DNA from: Chara braunii
Lineage: Eukaryota > Streptophyta > Charophyceae > Charales > Characeae
Reading direction: 5' to 3'
Assembly (NCBI GenBank): GCA_003427395.1
Contig: BFEA01000030.1
Coordinates: 4,572,689-4,607,422 of the forward strand
Length of the DNA stretch: 34,734 nucleotides
Of this stretch, positions 9,542 to 19,499 are shown piece by piece. How positions within the stretch are numbered: the stretch's first letter is position 1; every line of letters begins with the position of its first letter. The translations under genes were made by a program, and so were the position numbers. The notes beneath the pieces are model-generated. The model was not told the origin of the DNA. It saw only the letters and a program-made list of their open reading frames with translations, and ran no database searches.

Positions 9542-10110
9542 CTACTCAGAATCCCTACCATACCAAGACAAAGGAACCAATGCATTCTGGGGTACTGGGA
9601 AGAGACTTGGGAAATCGTTGGCGGGGCGTAGGGAGATTGAGGGGTCCACCTGAGTCCATTCATTAAATATCAACTTATAATTCCTATTGAGGACTTTTTC
9701 TTCCTCTGTCTCGGCATCCTCCCATTCAACCCTCCCTATTTTTCCCCTTTCCCCCCCCACCCAGCCAGTTACTGCTGAATTGTTGGATTATTTTAGAAAC
9801 TTCTTTTTTGGATGAGTTGAATTGAATTGTTTCTTTTCAACTTGACCATTTATCCTGGATGTGAGTTTGAATCTGTTGTTTGATCGTATCAGTAAACTTT
9901 GGACCATCTAACCTCACGTTCTCCCATTCATAAGTGTTCCTTCTTTGCCAAATGGTCCAAAATACCGCTCTCCTTCCCAAGGAGAAAATATTCTGGGTGA
10001 AGTTGTCCTCTGGTTCAGGGGACCAGTGTTCCAGTAAGATTGCTTTCCATCCCCATGGCCACTCATGTTCTGTTTCTAATTGTTCCCAGATTCGGTCCCA
10101 CCAGCGCCAT
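9542..10110 (-). pseudogene. LINE-1 ORF2 C-terminal segment beyond the gap
   Basis: Reading minus from the gap edge gives, across frames, ILDHLAKKEHL and the alternative frame FWTIWQRRNTYEW, a tryptophan-rich segment like the C-terminal region of L1 ORF2. It is followed by the frame ending at 9,542 (WEDAETEEEKVLNRNYKL, PVPQNALVPLSWYGRDSE). Several frame changes are needed to keep the homologous reading. The segment stands in the place expected for the end of ORF2, downstream of the RT at 10,946-11,920. Confidence 0.55.
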
Positions 10111-10780
10111 NNNNNNNNNNNNNNNNNNNNNNNNNNNNNNNNNNNNNNNNNNNNNNNNNNNNNNNNNNNNNNNNNNNNNNNNNNNNNNNNNNNNNNNNNN
10201 NNNNNNNNNNNNNNNNNNNNNNNNNNNNNNNNNNNNNNNNNNNNNNNNNNNNNNNNNNNNNNNNNNNNNNNNNNNNNNNNNNNNNNNNNNNNNNNNNNNN
10301 NNNNNNNNNNNNNNNNNNNNNNNNNNNNNNNNNNNNNNNNNNNNNNNNNNNNNNNNNNNNNNNNNNNNNNNNNNNNNNNNNNNNNNNNNNNNNNNNNNNN
10401 NNNNNNNNNNNNNNNNNNNNNNNNNNNNNNNNNNNNNNNNNNNNNNNNNNNNNNNNNNNNNNNNNNNNNNNNNNNNNNNNNNNNNNNNNNNNNNNNNNNN
10501 NNNNNNNNNNNNNNNNNNNNNNNNNNNNNNNNNNNNNNNNNNNNNNNNNNNNNNNNNNNNNNNNNNNNNNNNNNNNNNNNNNNNNNNNNNNNNNNNNNNN
10601 NNNNNNNNNNNNNNNNNNNNNNNNNNNNNNNNNNNNNNNNNNNNNNNNNNNNNNNNNNNNNNNNNNNNNNNNNNNNNNNNNNNNNNNNNNNNNNNNNNNN
10701 NNNNNNNNNNNNNNNNNNNNNNNNNNNNNNNNNNNNNNNNNNNNNNNNNNNNNNNNNNNNNNNNNNNNNNNNNNNNNNNN
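10111..10780. other. assembly gap (N x 670)
   Basis: Unresolved bases. The open frames reported across the gap are artefacts. Because LINE-1 coding resumes on both sides in the expected order, the missing part most likely holds ORF2 sequence between RT and the C-terminal tail. The true size may differ from 670. Confidence 0.95.
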
Positions 10781-10945
10781 TTGTGTGTTATGACAATGTT
10801 TTAGCTTCTTTTGAAGGATGTGGTTAGAAATCCAATCTCTAGACTCCTCGTCCCAAATGTCCCTGATCCTAGTTACCCCTCTCCTAATCCAGTTCTTCCA
10901 AGGGGCATCATTACAATGTAATGTGGTGCCTTGATGATCCCTGAT

Positions 10946-12239
10946 CTATGTGTTGTTGAAGAGTGGTTGTTGGTTAATTTCCTCCCACCTATGGGGGAAA
11001 TGTTTATCTTGTATAGGTAGTTTCCTCCAGGTCTTGAGGATGGTAGGCCAGAAAGAGTCATTAATGATATCCTTCTTCGCTGCCTCCCTACTGGTCATTA
11101 GGCTTGGATCTACCTCTTTGGTCAAACCTTTGGGAATTGACCATTCCCTATTTTTCACAGGGTCTATGTCCTCACTTGTCCGGGGAGCCAGTCTCCTCAA
11201 CTGTTCCCATGCCAGACCGTTCCATGAAGTTTGAAGATTGAAAAGTAATCTCTTCACCCATTGTATTGAGAGCGCCATGGCCTGGAGAGTTGGGTCAATA
11301 ATGCCCAACCCTCCCTTTGATTTTGGTTGGATGACTGAGGACCAGGCCACTATACTAATTACGTTCTTAAGATCATGGTTTCCTCTCCATAAGAAGGCCA
11401 TGAGCTGTTGATGACGGGATTGTGTCCATTTACCATCAAGGGCCCAAATTGCGGATTTATACCAAATGGAAGCTAGGATTACATTATTAATTACTAAGGC
11501 TCTGCCCATTATCGATGTGTGCTTATTTTTCCAGAGTTCCAGTTTGGATTGTGCGTTTTGAAATATAATCTCATCATTAATTTTGGGCTTCCCTTCTGCA
11601 GTCATCGAGATGCCAAGCACTCTTATTGGCTTGTCAAGGGGCAACCATTGAATTTTAGGCTCTTCTGGGGGTCTAACACCCTGATGATGAATCCACCACC
11701 CCAGAGTCTTGCTTCCCCAATTTACTTTCATGTCGGATAATTCGCAAAATTTGTTCATTAGTTCCTGTATCACTTCCATGTTCTCATGTGTCACGTCTAC
11801 CATCAAGGAGAGGTCGTCTGCAAAAAGAGAACATATGGGGATTGCCTCTTCCGGTATGGATGTCACTTGAATTTTCCTAATGTCCTTGTGATGTTTGAGG
11901 TTAACCGCTAAGGCCTCCATTATAATAATGAAGAGGAAAGGAGTCAGAGGATCACCCTACCTGACCGATCTCTGAAGTTGTATTGGGGGTGTCATACTAC
12001 CATTTACCATGACGCTCGTGGTTGCGTTATGATGCATGATAGTGATCCACCTTCTGAAACGCGGACCAAAGTTCATTTTCTCCAAACATTTATCCAGGAA
12101 GAGTCAGTCAACGTGATCATAAGCCTTTTCAAAGTCAATGAAGATAAATGCTGCACTATGTTTGGATTGTCGTGTGATTTTAATGAACTCATTTATTAAA
12201 AGGATGTTATCTTGAATATTACGCCCTGAGATGAATCCC
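10946..12239 (-). pseudogene. LINE-1 reverse transcriptase, palm and thumb part
   Basis: Minus strand downstream of the hAT-like insertion reads QTGFISGRNIQDNILLINEF, FIDFEKAYDHVDW (motif A aspartate), then RSVR-stop-GDPLTPFLF (motif B, glutamine codon CAG changed to TAG at about 11,958). The 324-aa frame follows with FADDLSLMVD (motif C, catalytic pair at about 11,811-11,825) and KSKGGLGIIDPTLQAMALS of the L1 post-RT region. The insertion plus its target duplication is 480 bp, so the frame is unchanged across it. RT copies LINE RNA at the nicked target; here the stop before motif C abolishes it. Confidence 0.85.
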
Positions 12240-12247
12240 GTTTGTGA

Positions 12248-12719
12248 GAGAGAAGGTTAACAACAGTCGTATTTTTCATCACCACTTCAGGACACCCTGC
12301 ACCACCTCAGGATGCAGCCTGCCTAAACAGGTGGTTTTCAGGGTCTTCGGACCTTTCACCACTTCAGGACTATTCAGGTCTGAAAATCCTGAATGGTCAT
12401 GAAGTGGTGAAAGCTCCGAAGACCCTGAAAACTACCTGTTTAGGCAGGCTGCATCCTCAAGTGGTGAAGGGTGGTTTTCATGGTCTTCGGACCTTTCACC
12501 ACTTCAGGACCATTCATGATTTTCAGACTGCCCAAAACTCTCACTTCACCATTTCAGGACACCCTTCACCACTTCAGGATGCAGCCTGCCTAAACAGGTG
12601 GTTTTCAGGGTCTTCGGACCTTTCACCACTTCAGGACCATTCAGGATTTTCGGACTGCCAAAAACTCTCACTTCAGAATTTTCATTCCTTAATTTTAAGC
12701 TACCCGATAACCGCTTGTG
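12248..12719 (-). mobile_element. hAT-like non-autonomous element, 472 bp (copy H1)
   Basis: It is flanked by a perfect 8-bp target duplication (GTTTGTGA on plus at 12,240-12,247 and 12,720-12,727). Element-strand ends are CACAAGCGGTTATC and GGTTAACCTTCTCTC-type sequence; the termini are weakly inverted (shared GGTTA). Its interior consists of repeated and inverted blocks containing CTGAAGTGGTGAA and CACCTGTTTAGGCAGGCTGC. No transposase is encoded. The 8-bp duplication is typical of hAT elements. It splits the LINE-1 RT between the HPSQ and GFISGRN segments. A second copy with a different 8-bp duplication lies at 18,704. Confidence 0.8.
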
Positions 12720-12727
12720 GTTTGTGA

Positions 12728-13460
12728 AGGGTGAATGATGTCAGCTATGACTTTGAATATTCTATCTACTCGTGCTTTGACAACTAATTTATACACTACA
12801 GTGAGGAGTGTGATGGGGTGGTAATTCCGAATATTCATCTTGTCCCCATTCTTGTAAAGGAGAGTGAAAATCCCTTGACTGACTATTTCCCCCATATCAC
12901 CCGCCTCCCAGACCGCCTGGTAAAATTTCATTAGATCCTGAGAAAGAGTATCCCACATGGATTCCCTGAATTCTTTTGGGAGGCCATCAATTCTTGGCGT
13001 CTTGTCTTCTTCCATCAGGATTAAGGCTTTTCAAATTTCGTCTTTCGTTAGAGGCATATCCAGTGTCTCATTTTGTTGTTTCGTGATAGATTTATTGAAG
13101 GGGATTAGAAATTCGCTGATTTGTCTTTCTTTTTCCGATCGGGGAATCGAAGAGTTTTTTGAAGAGAAGAGGTCCTTATAAAAATCCCGTGCTAACTTCA
13201 TACTAGCTGCTGTTGAGATGGCCAGTGGTTCATCATTAGAGAATGGGTTGATTAAGGCTTCTATTATAGTTCTTCCAGTTCGAGCTCTGGCCATGGCAAA
13301 GAACCGAGCATCCATGTCTCCTTCCATTTGATGTTTTTTTCAGTTTGCCTCTGACTCGGACGCCCTGCCATCTGTATTCTATATACTTGAGTAATTGACC
13401 TTCTAGTGACTGAATCTCAGTAGATATTGCTGCGAGGTCCTCTTGGTTCTGTGGACTCAA
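12728..13460 (-). pseudogene. LINE-1 linker and reverse transcriptase, fingers part
   Basis: After the endonuclease the frame continues through a Glu/Gln-rich linker (LEGQLLKYIEYRW), then shifts at about 13,340 into EGDMDARFFAMARARTGR and LARDFYKDLFSS. A stop at 13,031 interrupts it, followed by DKTPRIDGLPKEF, NIRNYHPITLLTVVYKLVVK and DIIHPSQ. These are the canonical N-terminal RT motifs of L1 proteins. The last residues meet the hAT-like insertion at 12,727. Confidence 0.8.
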
Positions 13461-13631
13461 TTCTGTTTTCTGTAAGTCTTGAATTCTTTCTTGAATTTCT
13501 CTCTCTTTTTTATGTCTTAATTTTGCCAGGGCTCTTGAATATTCATTGCATTTACGTCCTAGAAAAATTAGGCCGTTGTTGAACCAAGTGATGTCATTTT
13601 GGATGAGGTTTTTTTGCCTTCTCCAAAATTC

Positions 13632-14486
13632 TCACACATCTTTAAGGTACTGTAGGAAGTCCTGATCCTTCAGGTGGAACGTATTGAGTTTATAAAACCC
13701 CTTGCCTTGATCCAGTTTCTTACGGAAGGAGAAGACCGCCATACACATTGCATAATCTAGCCCTGGGAATGGGCTTCTAGGGAGGATGCTTGCAAATTGG
13801 AGGCCTCCTTGAAGATCTTCTGAGACTAAGATGAGGTCTATCCTTGATTTGGTAGGTTTGTTTGAATGTCTTTTGGTGAAGCAGGAGAAAGACATAGTAG
13901 CTGGATTTAATCTTTTGAATGAGTCAAACAAGTTAAATGGCGTACACAGATCGGATATGATATGTTCATCCTCTTCGATGTATGTTGGACACGGCGTGGG
14001 TATGTTCCATCTATCGAGATTACGGTCTGGGGCTGCGTTGAAGTCGCCCACCATTATGACGGGAATACCAATTGGGAGGTGGGGAACGAGAGAGTCAAAG
14101 AAAACCTTGCGTTCCCTGACTTCATTTGGACCATATACGTTAAGTATACTAACCACTTCTAATTCCAGCATCGCCAATATATATATCCATCTTCCTTCTT
14201 TCTGATCCGCTTCCCATTTTAATATTTCAACTTTAGAGTGTGTAGGGATCCATATTGCTACCCCCGCGCTACCGGGTTTTGTAGCATGAGCTCGGAACGC
14301 CGTGTGGGGCCAGAACTGTTTATGTATGTGGTTATGGGGTGGGGTATCCATTAAGTGTGTCTCTTGGATGCATATCACATCGGGCCACTCCCTTCCCCCT
14401 ACCCCTTTTATAAGTTCAGAGATGGCTTGGCGTTTAATGGTCTTAGCAGTCGCTAAGCCATTCACATTCAAGGTTCTAAGGTCCAA
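13632..14486 (-). pseudogene. LINE-1 AP-type endonuclease (N-terminus of ORF2)
   Basis: The 284-aa frame starts MDLRTLNVNGLATAK and has the exonuclease-endonuclease-phosphatase motifs in order: VICIQETHL (metal-binding Glu), YGPNEVRER, VGDFNAAPDRN (Asp/Asn pair) and SRIDLILVS. The last motif, normally S-D-H, reads G-L-D-Y-A-M, so the catalytic histidine is tyrosine; one CAT-to-TAT change would explain it. The frame ends at a TGA (13,632-13,634), and the same frame continues beyond with EFWRRQKNLIQ, so the stop is internal to ORF2. This enzyme nicks target DNA to prime reverse transcription. Start choice follows the L1 convention of EN at the ORF2 N-terminus. Confidence 0.9.
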
Positions 14487-14673
14487 ATCAACATTCCTCT
14501 TAATCTTTATTGTTTAGGAGGTTGATCAAATTAATATCCTCAAGTTAACTATCTATTTCATAGTATATCTTCCCAGTTCATCTTGTCGAGAATACTCCCT
14601 TTCTCAAGGGTCGCCCTCCGTAGTAGTCGGAGGAGAAGGTTGGTGATGTCCTCCTCCGACCAGAACTGGCTAG

Positions 14674-14861
14674 ACTTAATTTTAAGGATTTGTAGGTCTT
14701 TTATTGCTTCCACATTCATCTATTTCAAGTTGGGTGTCTCGTTCAGTCTAAATTTAATAAAGATATCACTTAATTTTAAGGATTTGTAGGTCTTTTATTG
14801 CTTCCACATTCATCTATTTCAAGTTGGGTGTCTCGTTCAGTCTAAATTTAATAAAGATATC
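14674..14861. repeat. perfect 94-bp tandem duplication at the ORF1/ORF2 junction
   Basis: The unit starting ACTTAATTTTAAGGATTTG is present twice in tandem (14,674-14,767 and 14,768-14,861) with no difference I can see. On minus it contains the ORF1 C-terminus and stop (NETPNLK), so the end of ORF1 is doubled and the ORF1-ORF2 spacer is 94 bp longer. Identity indicates a recent event or an assembly artefact. Confidence 0.9.
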
Positions 14862-15277
14862 ATTCTCTTGTACACTTTCTGGCCCTGCTGGCAATGTGGG
14901 GGAGATCCAGACACCCGTTGGGAATTGGTCTTTTATGATTTTAAGGATTTCCGATCTCAGCGAGGATGTGTGAGTTTCATGCAAAGTTATATCCCCGTAC
15001 TGAGAGGGGAGAGTTACCGAGAGTCCTGCCTCCCATTCCCCATTTTTAAGTCTGACTGGGAGAAGGATCATTCCTGATTTAGACAAGGGAGACAACGCCT
15101 CTGGTCGAGAGAGGAGATGTCTGAGTTTTTGTCTTTTGCTTGTGGAGTCAGGAAGAGAGGGGGTACTCAACAGTAGGAGCGTTTGTTGTGGTTGTGCATA
15201 TTGATTTTTTGGGGGTTTCTTTATAGTCAATGATAGTTCGCTCTCATTGTATTGCTCCTGTGTGAGATCAATTGTTT

Positions 15278-15421
15278 CCTCCTCTGCCTCTCTAGCATTG
15301 GTACTCATTTTGGCAGCCATTTCCTGATCTGTCCTTAGATCTATTGTAACCTCCTCTGCCTCTCTAGCAATGATACTCATTTTGGCAGCCATTTCCTGAT
15401 CCGTCCTTCCTTCCATCTCGA
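15278..15421. repeat. 72-bp in-frame tandem duplication inside LINE-1 ORF1
   Basis: CCTCCTCTGCCTCTCTAGCA at 15,278 recurs at 15,350. On minus it encodes two 24-residue units with the common core RTDQEMAAKMS then AREAEE and TIDL. The length is a multiple of three, so it could have been tolerated while ORF1 was active. Confidence 0.85.
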
Positions 15422-15884
15422 TTCTCAGTTCCTGGTGGGGGAATATGAGATCAACCTCTTCTAATAACGAGGATTTCCTGCCCACTGGATTTATTAGAGA
15501 TGAACCAATCTGAAGAATTTTTTTTTTCCTCTGTTATTGGGGAAATAATCTCAATGAATTTAGGATGTGTTTGCACAGGGCCTTGGGTATCAGTTCTCAG
15601 GCTTTCCTCAACTGCTGGGATGTCACTTTGCTGTCGGGGAGCTAAAACAGAGTTCGTGGTTCCTTCTCCCTGGGGCAGCCTTGGGTCTTGCGACCCTAAC
15701 TGCATACCCTCCTCCCCTCGAACGAGGGACTGGAAAGCATTTGGGACTGATACCAAGGATTGGTCCTTTGTGAGCACAACCTGACGGTCTGAGGCCTGAG
15801 TGTGGTCCAGGCCGTTAGGGGGAGTGGAGTGTTGGTCCAGAGTGGAGGGTCTGGTCCTACTTAGCTGAGAGAGTGAGGTGTTGT

Positions 15885-15912
15885 CTTTTTTTTTTTTTTT
15901 TTTTTTTTTTGA
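15885..15912 (-). repeat. poly(A) run inside LINE-1 ORF1 (T tract on plus)
   Basis: A long T homopolymer interrupts the ORF1 reading between the frame ending at 16,005 and the one starting at 15,777. It encodes only lysine on minus. It may be a secondary tail insertion or slippage; no flanking direct repeat is evident. Confidence 0.6.
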
Positions 15913-17700
15913 TTTCCCAGCTTTTTAGGAGCTGAGATTTTCCTGGGAGTAAGGACCAGTTTCCGCGACACCTTTTTATGGTACCCTGCTGTCTTCGGCT
16001 GCACTTAGAGGGAGTTCTGTTCATTCTGTGTGACCTGTTTGTGACGACTTTCTTTGTTATGGATTGTGGTTTCGACCCTCGTATGTTTGAATTTTCTCCT
16101 CGCCAATTCCTTTATTCTCCTAGCACTTCTAGTGATCCTGGTTACCATAGGAATATCCTGGTCTGTTATTCTATCACTGATAATCTGGTTCTGACTTATA
16201 TCCTCTGGTTGTACAAGGTGCCTCTCGAAGGATACCTTCTCCAACACAGTGTGAAGGAGTTTATCACACATTTCGGACCAGTCGGAAATAGGTGGAGGGC
16301 CGAATTGAAGTATCGTTTTCAAACTGTCACTGTGCGTTAGAAGGGAGGAAATTTGTTGCTGGATCTGCAACCAGTCTATCCCAGGATTGGCTGCGAATTT
16401 GAACTTGAGATTTGCTATAATCCACATAACCATCCTGTGCAGACTGGACCGTAATTCTATCAATGACTCCGTTCCTTCTTTATTGACCCCCATTACAGCG
16501 AACAACGAGGGCGCTACAGAGGCTGTTTCCACATCCATCAACACCGGAGAGAAAGTTTTTATCAGTTGGTCTATATCCATGCAATCCATGCAATCAATAT
16601 AATCTTCTACTCCCCTCCCCCTCTGTGTTGGGACTAAGGTATTAGTCCCGTTTTGGAGATACAAGGTGTCTTCCGAGGCTAGTGGTAGTTCTCCCGGTCT
16701 GACAGATTGATCCAGCTGTTGATTCGCAGTTTGCTCATGATGAATTTGTAATTGTTGTTATTGTTGTTGTTGCTGTTGTTGCTGGTGTATCTGGTGTGGT
16801 TGTTGTGATTGGTGTGTTGTGACCGTTGTGAATGTTATGGTTGTTGCACTATGATCAGATTCAGGCTTCTGGGGCTTTCTCCTGATTTCTCTCCATTCCA
16901 GATTGCCTGCCTGTGCTTTCTTTTGGAGATAAAATTCCGGGGTCGGACCCAGAGACCTACTGTGTCCCGTGGGAGCTTCATCAATACCCTGTAGCATCTG
17001 ATTTGCCTGATCTGATTGGCTTTGATGGTACGAATGCTCTGAACTCACTTGGTTTGGGTGACTTTGTTTATTCTGATTTTGGTGCTTCGGATTGCTATGA
17101 TTCCCTTGCTTCCCCAGATTACCGAGGGGGGGGTGGTAAGATTGGTGTTGCGGGTTTTGATGCTTGAGGTGTTGTGGCACCCATTCCGCGGGTGGGCGAG
17201 GAGTTTTACGATGACCGTTTCTTCCTTCCCAAAACCAACCAATCGTTGCTCCCACCGAGTTAATTTCATCACTATAAACCCAACCCTCATGTCCTGGTAC
17301 CCCCGGAGTCCACCGGTGGGGCCGCTGTGGGTCCTTGTTCAGTCTGTACTCCGCATTCATTGCATGTTGGGGATGCATGAAACAGGCAAACTCGGTATTC
17401 AAGTGACCGTACGCCTTACATTTAAAACACCACGGTTTGAATTTGTGAGCCGTATGTATTTGATATATCCTTCCACCCATTACTAATCCACATACATCGG
17501 TAGTGGGATCTCGCTCCAGGTTGTTGTAGAGGCTGAATTACAGACATGTGAGAGTCATCTTCGGCACTGGCCCATGTGGTAGAGGCCCTAAGACCATTTC
17601 CTAACGGAGATTGTGACACCGAATTAGAACCTGGGATTTTTTGGAAAAAAAAAGAAAAAAAAACTCACAATATGGACCCGGTTTCCAACAGGTGCAGTTC

Positions 17701-17940
17701 GTGGAGCCGTCAATCACAAACCCCCAACTCTAAGGGCACAGTTGCACTAGCAAGACACTTTCTTTGCAGCACCGGTTCCAACAACGTGGGTACTAGCAAC
17801 TGCAGGTCCCCTCAAATAGAATGGAGCCTTCAACAACAAAGCCCCAACTTCAGGGGCGTCGTTCCACTAGCAAGGTCCTTTCACTGTAGCATGGGTTTGT
17901 ACAACGTGGGTGACTTCCTTCAACCGTGGACCTTTTTATT
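17701..17940 (+). repeat. 120-bp tandem duplication beginning with a degenerate SINE-like head
   Basis: Each unit starts (G/A)TGGAGCC(G/T)T and contains CAA(T/C)(C/A)ACAAA, CACTAGCAAG and AACGTGGGT at matching offsets (17,711 and 17,831, 17,745 and 17,865). Just before, GGACCCGGTTTCCAACAGGT (17,684) resembles the SINE-like head. The duplication may have arisen from an old hairpin-subtype copy. Confidence 0.65.
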
Positions 17941-17990
17941 TTCCTCTTTCCCCCTGGGGATTCAAGTTGATCTTGCAGTCCAAGGATTAC

Positions 17991-18145
17991 TTTTTTTTTC
18001 TTTTTTTCTTTTTTGGAAAATAGCCCTTGCGTAAGCCCTCGATTTCGGCGGTGGTAAGAGAACCGTCCGAATTGAGGGCTTATCCGTCGGGCTGCTCCAT
18101 CTATTGGTGGGGAGCAACACCTGCTGGAAACTGGTCCAGCGTCCC
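17991..18145 (-). mobile_element. SINE-like element, hairpin subtype (copy A7, 155 bp)
   Basis: On minus, the head GGGACGCTGGACCAG runs to GATGGAGC. A hairpin follows (plus 18,033-18,081) with arms AAGCCCTCAATTCGGACGG and CCGCCGAAATCGAGGGCTT around the loop TTCTCTTACCA, then GGGCTATTTTCC and an A-rich tail with scattered G. The arms have no similarity to those of other copies. Confidence 0.75.
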
Positions 18146-18695
18146 ATTGATACATCTTATAACACAGAGAGTGTTGTTTGTTGTTTCCTAGGACTGTGGT
18201 CATTTCAGTCGCAGTCTGGGGCTCCGTTGTCCCATGGAGCTGCTAGTATCACCCATCCCGTCTTGGAGCACCCCTTTTCTATTAGCCCAGTGCTATTCAG
18301 CAGCCCTCCTATTTGTTATTGCTATGTCTGTTCTTTTAAACCCTTGAAGCCCTTAAAACCCTTTCCCCTCTCAAAACCCATGCAAAACACATTTGTGATC
18401 CTTGTAGCCTGAGGATCAGCAAAAGGTGGAATGCACTCCAATGTGATGCCGCTTTTGTTGTGTAATACAGTCCTGCGCCTTGAAGAGAGCGGCCAAGACT
18501 CCATGCACCTTAACCCTTAAACTGTTATACCGTAGTCTGCTCGATTGCAGTATCCCTTCCCTGGACTGCATTCGTGGTCTGAGGGCCCTGCTCCCTTAGA
18601 CGCGTCGGTCTTCATAGTTCCATCTGCAGGATATTCGGCAGTGAGAAGACGGCTGTTGCCCCGGTCATTGGTGCCATTACTGTTGTTGTTGTCTG
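18146..18695. other. unassigned, no gene recognised
   Basis: Short open frames on both strands, with a small imperfect repeat (AACCCTTGAAGCCCTTAAAA). I see no domain motifs or RNA gene. The segment separates SINE-like copy A7 from hAT-like copy H2. Confidence 0.4.
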
Positions 18696-18703
18696 TCAGT
18701 CCA

Positions 18704-19185
18704 CACAAGCGGTTATCGGGTAGCTGAAAATTCAGGAATGAAAATTCTAAAGTGATTGTTTTCGGCAGTCTGAAAATCCTGAATGGTTCTGAAGTGGTGA
18801 AAGGTCCGAAAACCCTGAAAACCACCTGTTTAGGCAGGCTACATCCTGAAGTGGTGAAGGGTGTCCTGAAGTGGTCAAGCGAGAATTTTGGGCAGTCTGA
18901 AAATCCTGAATGGTCCTGAAGTGGTGAAAGGTTCGAAGACCATGAAAACTACCCTTCACCACTTGAGGGTGCAACCTGCCTAAACAGGTGGTTTTCAGGG
19001 TCTTCAGACCTTTCACCACTTCAGGACCATTCAGGATTTTCATACCTGAATGGTCCTGAAGTGGTGAAACGTTCGAAGATCCTGAAAACCACCTGTTTAG
19101 GCAGACTGCATCCTGAAGTGGTGAAGAGTGTCCTGAAGTGGTGATGAAAAATATGACTGTTGTTAACCTTCTCTCTCAGTCCAAC
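18704..19185 (+). mobile_element. hAT-like non-autonomous element, 482 bp (copy H2)
   Basis: It is bounded by a perfect 8-bp target duplication, TCAGTCCA (18,696-18,703 and 19,186-19,193). It starts CACAAGCGGTTATCGGGTAG and ends GTTAACCTTCTCTC, the same termini as H1 in the opposite orientation. The interior is made of three modules of about 110-150 bp, each with CAGTCTGAAAATCCTGAATG, CTGAAGTGGTGAA and CACCTGTTTAGGCAG; the middle one is partly inverted. It encodes no protein. Boundaries agree between the two copies, which gives high confidence in the element definition. Confidence 0.85.
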
Positions 19186-19342
19186 GTTCAATTATCCCTC
19201 GTGTTGTTGTCAGCCACTTGAGCAGTCGGGAGGAAATGAGCGGGGTGAGGTGGCGGTGGAGCAGTGGGAAGGGGGGAAGCATGGACGAGGGGAGGTGGCA
19301 GTGACGGCAGGGCAAGGGGGGGGGGGGGGGGCAGTGGTGACT

Positions 19343-19480
19343 GGGCTGGTTGCACAGGGTGTGGGAGGGTGTGTGGTAGTTGGCTTGGGAGGTGGGGGGG
19401 TAGTGGTGAATGGGCTGGTTGCACCGGGTGTGGCAAGGGGTGTGGTAGTTGGCTTGGGAGGAGGACAAAGTTAGGTTGGA
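19343..19480. repeat. 69-bp G-rich tandem repeat (proline-rich coding on minus)
   Basis: GGGCTGGTTGCAC with GGTGTGG and GGTAGTTGGCTTGGGAGG occurs at 19,343 and 19,412. On minus each unit reads as a 23-residue proline-rich stretch (SQLPHPLPHPVQPAHSPLPP). It may be the C-terminal tail or 3' region of LINE-2. A run of about 15 G lies just upstream at 19,316-19,331. Confidence 0.7.
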
Positions 19481-19499
19481 GATAGGGGACCTGGAAGTC

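Larger units (their letters stand above)
9542..17619 (-). mobile_element. L1-type LINE (LINE-1), about 8 kb, interrupted
   Basis: In minus order the element has ORF1 (17,619 to 14,814), AP endonuclease (14,486 to 13,632), reverse transcriptase (about 13,460 to 10,946), and a C-terminal tail that resumes beyond the assembly gap (10,110 to 9,542). A hAT-like element of 472 bp sits inside the RT domain and a 670-base gap removes part of the C-terminus. ORF1 with a zinc knuckle followed by EN-RT is the L1-clade plan. Stops, frameshifts and a poly(A) insertion show it is not functional. I could not place the exact 3' end or target duplication. Confidence 0.85.
14814..17619 (-). pseudogene. LINE-1 ORF1 (RNA-binding protein), broken
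   Basis: In minus order: an N-terminal part from 17,619 (MSQSPLGNGLRASTTW) that needs a frameshift near 17,500; a zinc knuckle C-x2-C-x4-H-x6-C at 17,429-17,382 (CFKC...GH...C); an Asn/Gln/His-rich segment ending in poly-Gln, where a CAA became TAA (16,758-16,760). The frame then continues to 16,005, a homopolymer A insertion (15,885-15,912 on plus) lies in the next segment, and an acidic part follows with a 24-aa tandem duplication (RTDQEMAAKMS and AREAEE). It ends NETPNLK at 14,814. L1 ORF1 proteins bind LINE RNA. At roughly 900 codons it would be long for an ORF1, so fusion of extra sequence cannot be excluded. Confidence 0.7.

Noticed and set aside
9934-10827. Open frames of 237-297 aa across the gap
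   Set aside because: They consist mainly of unknown bases; the real coding signal here is on the minus strand.
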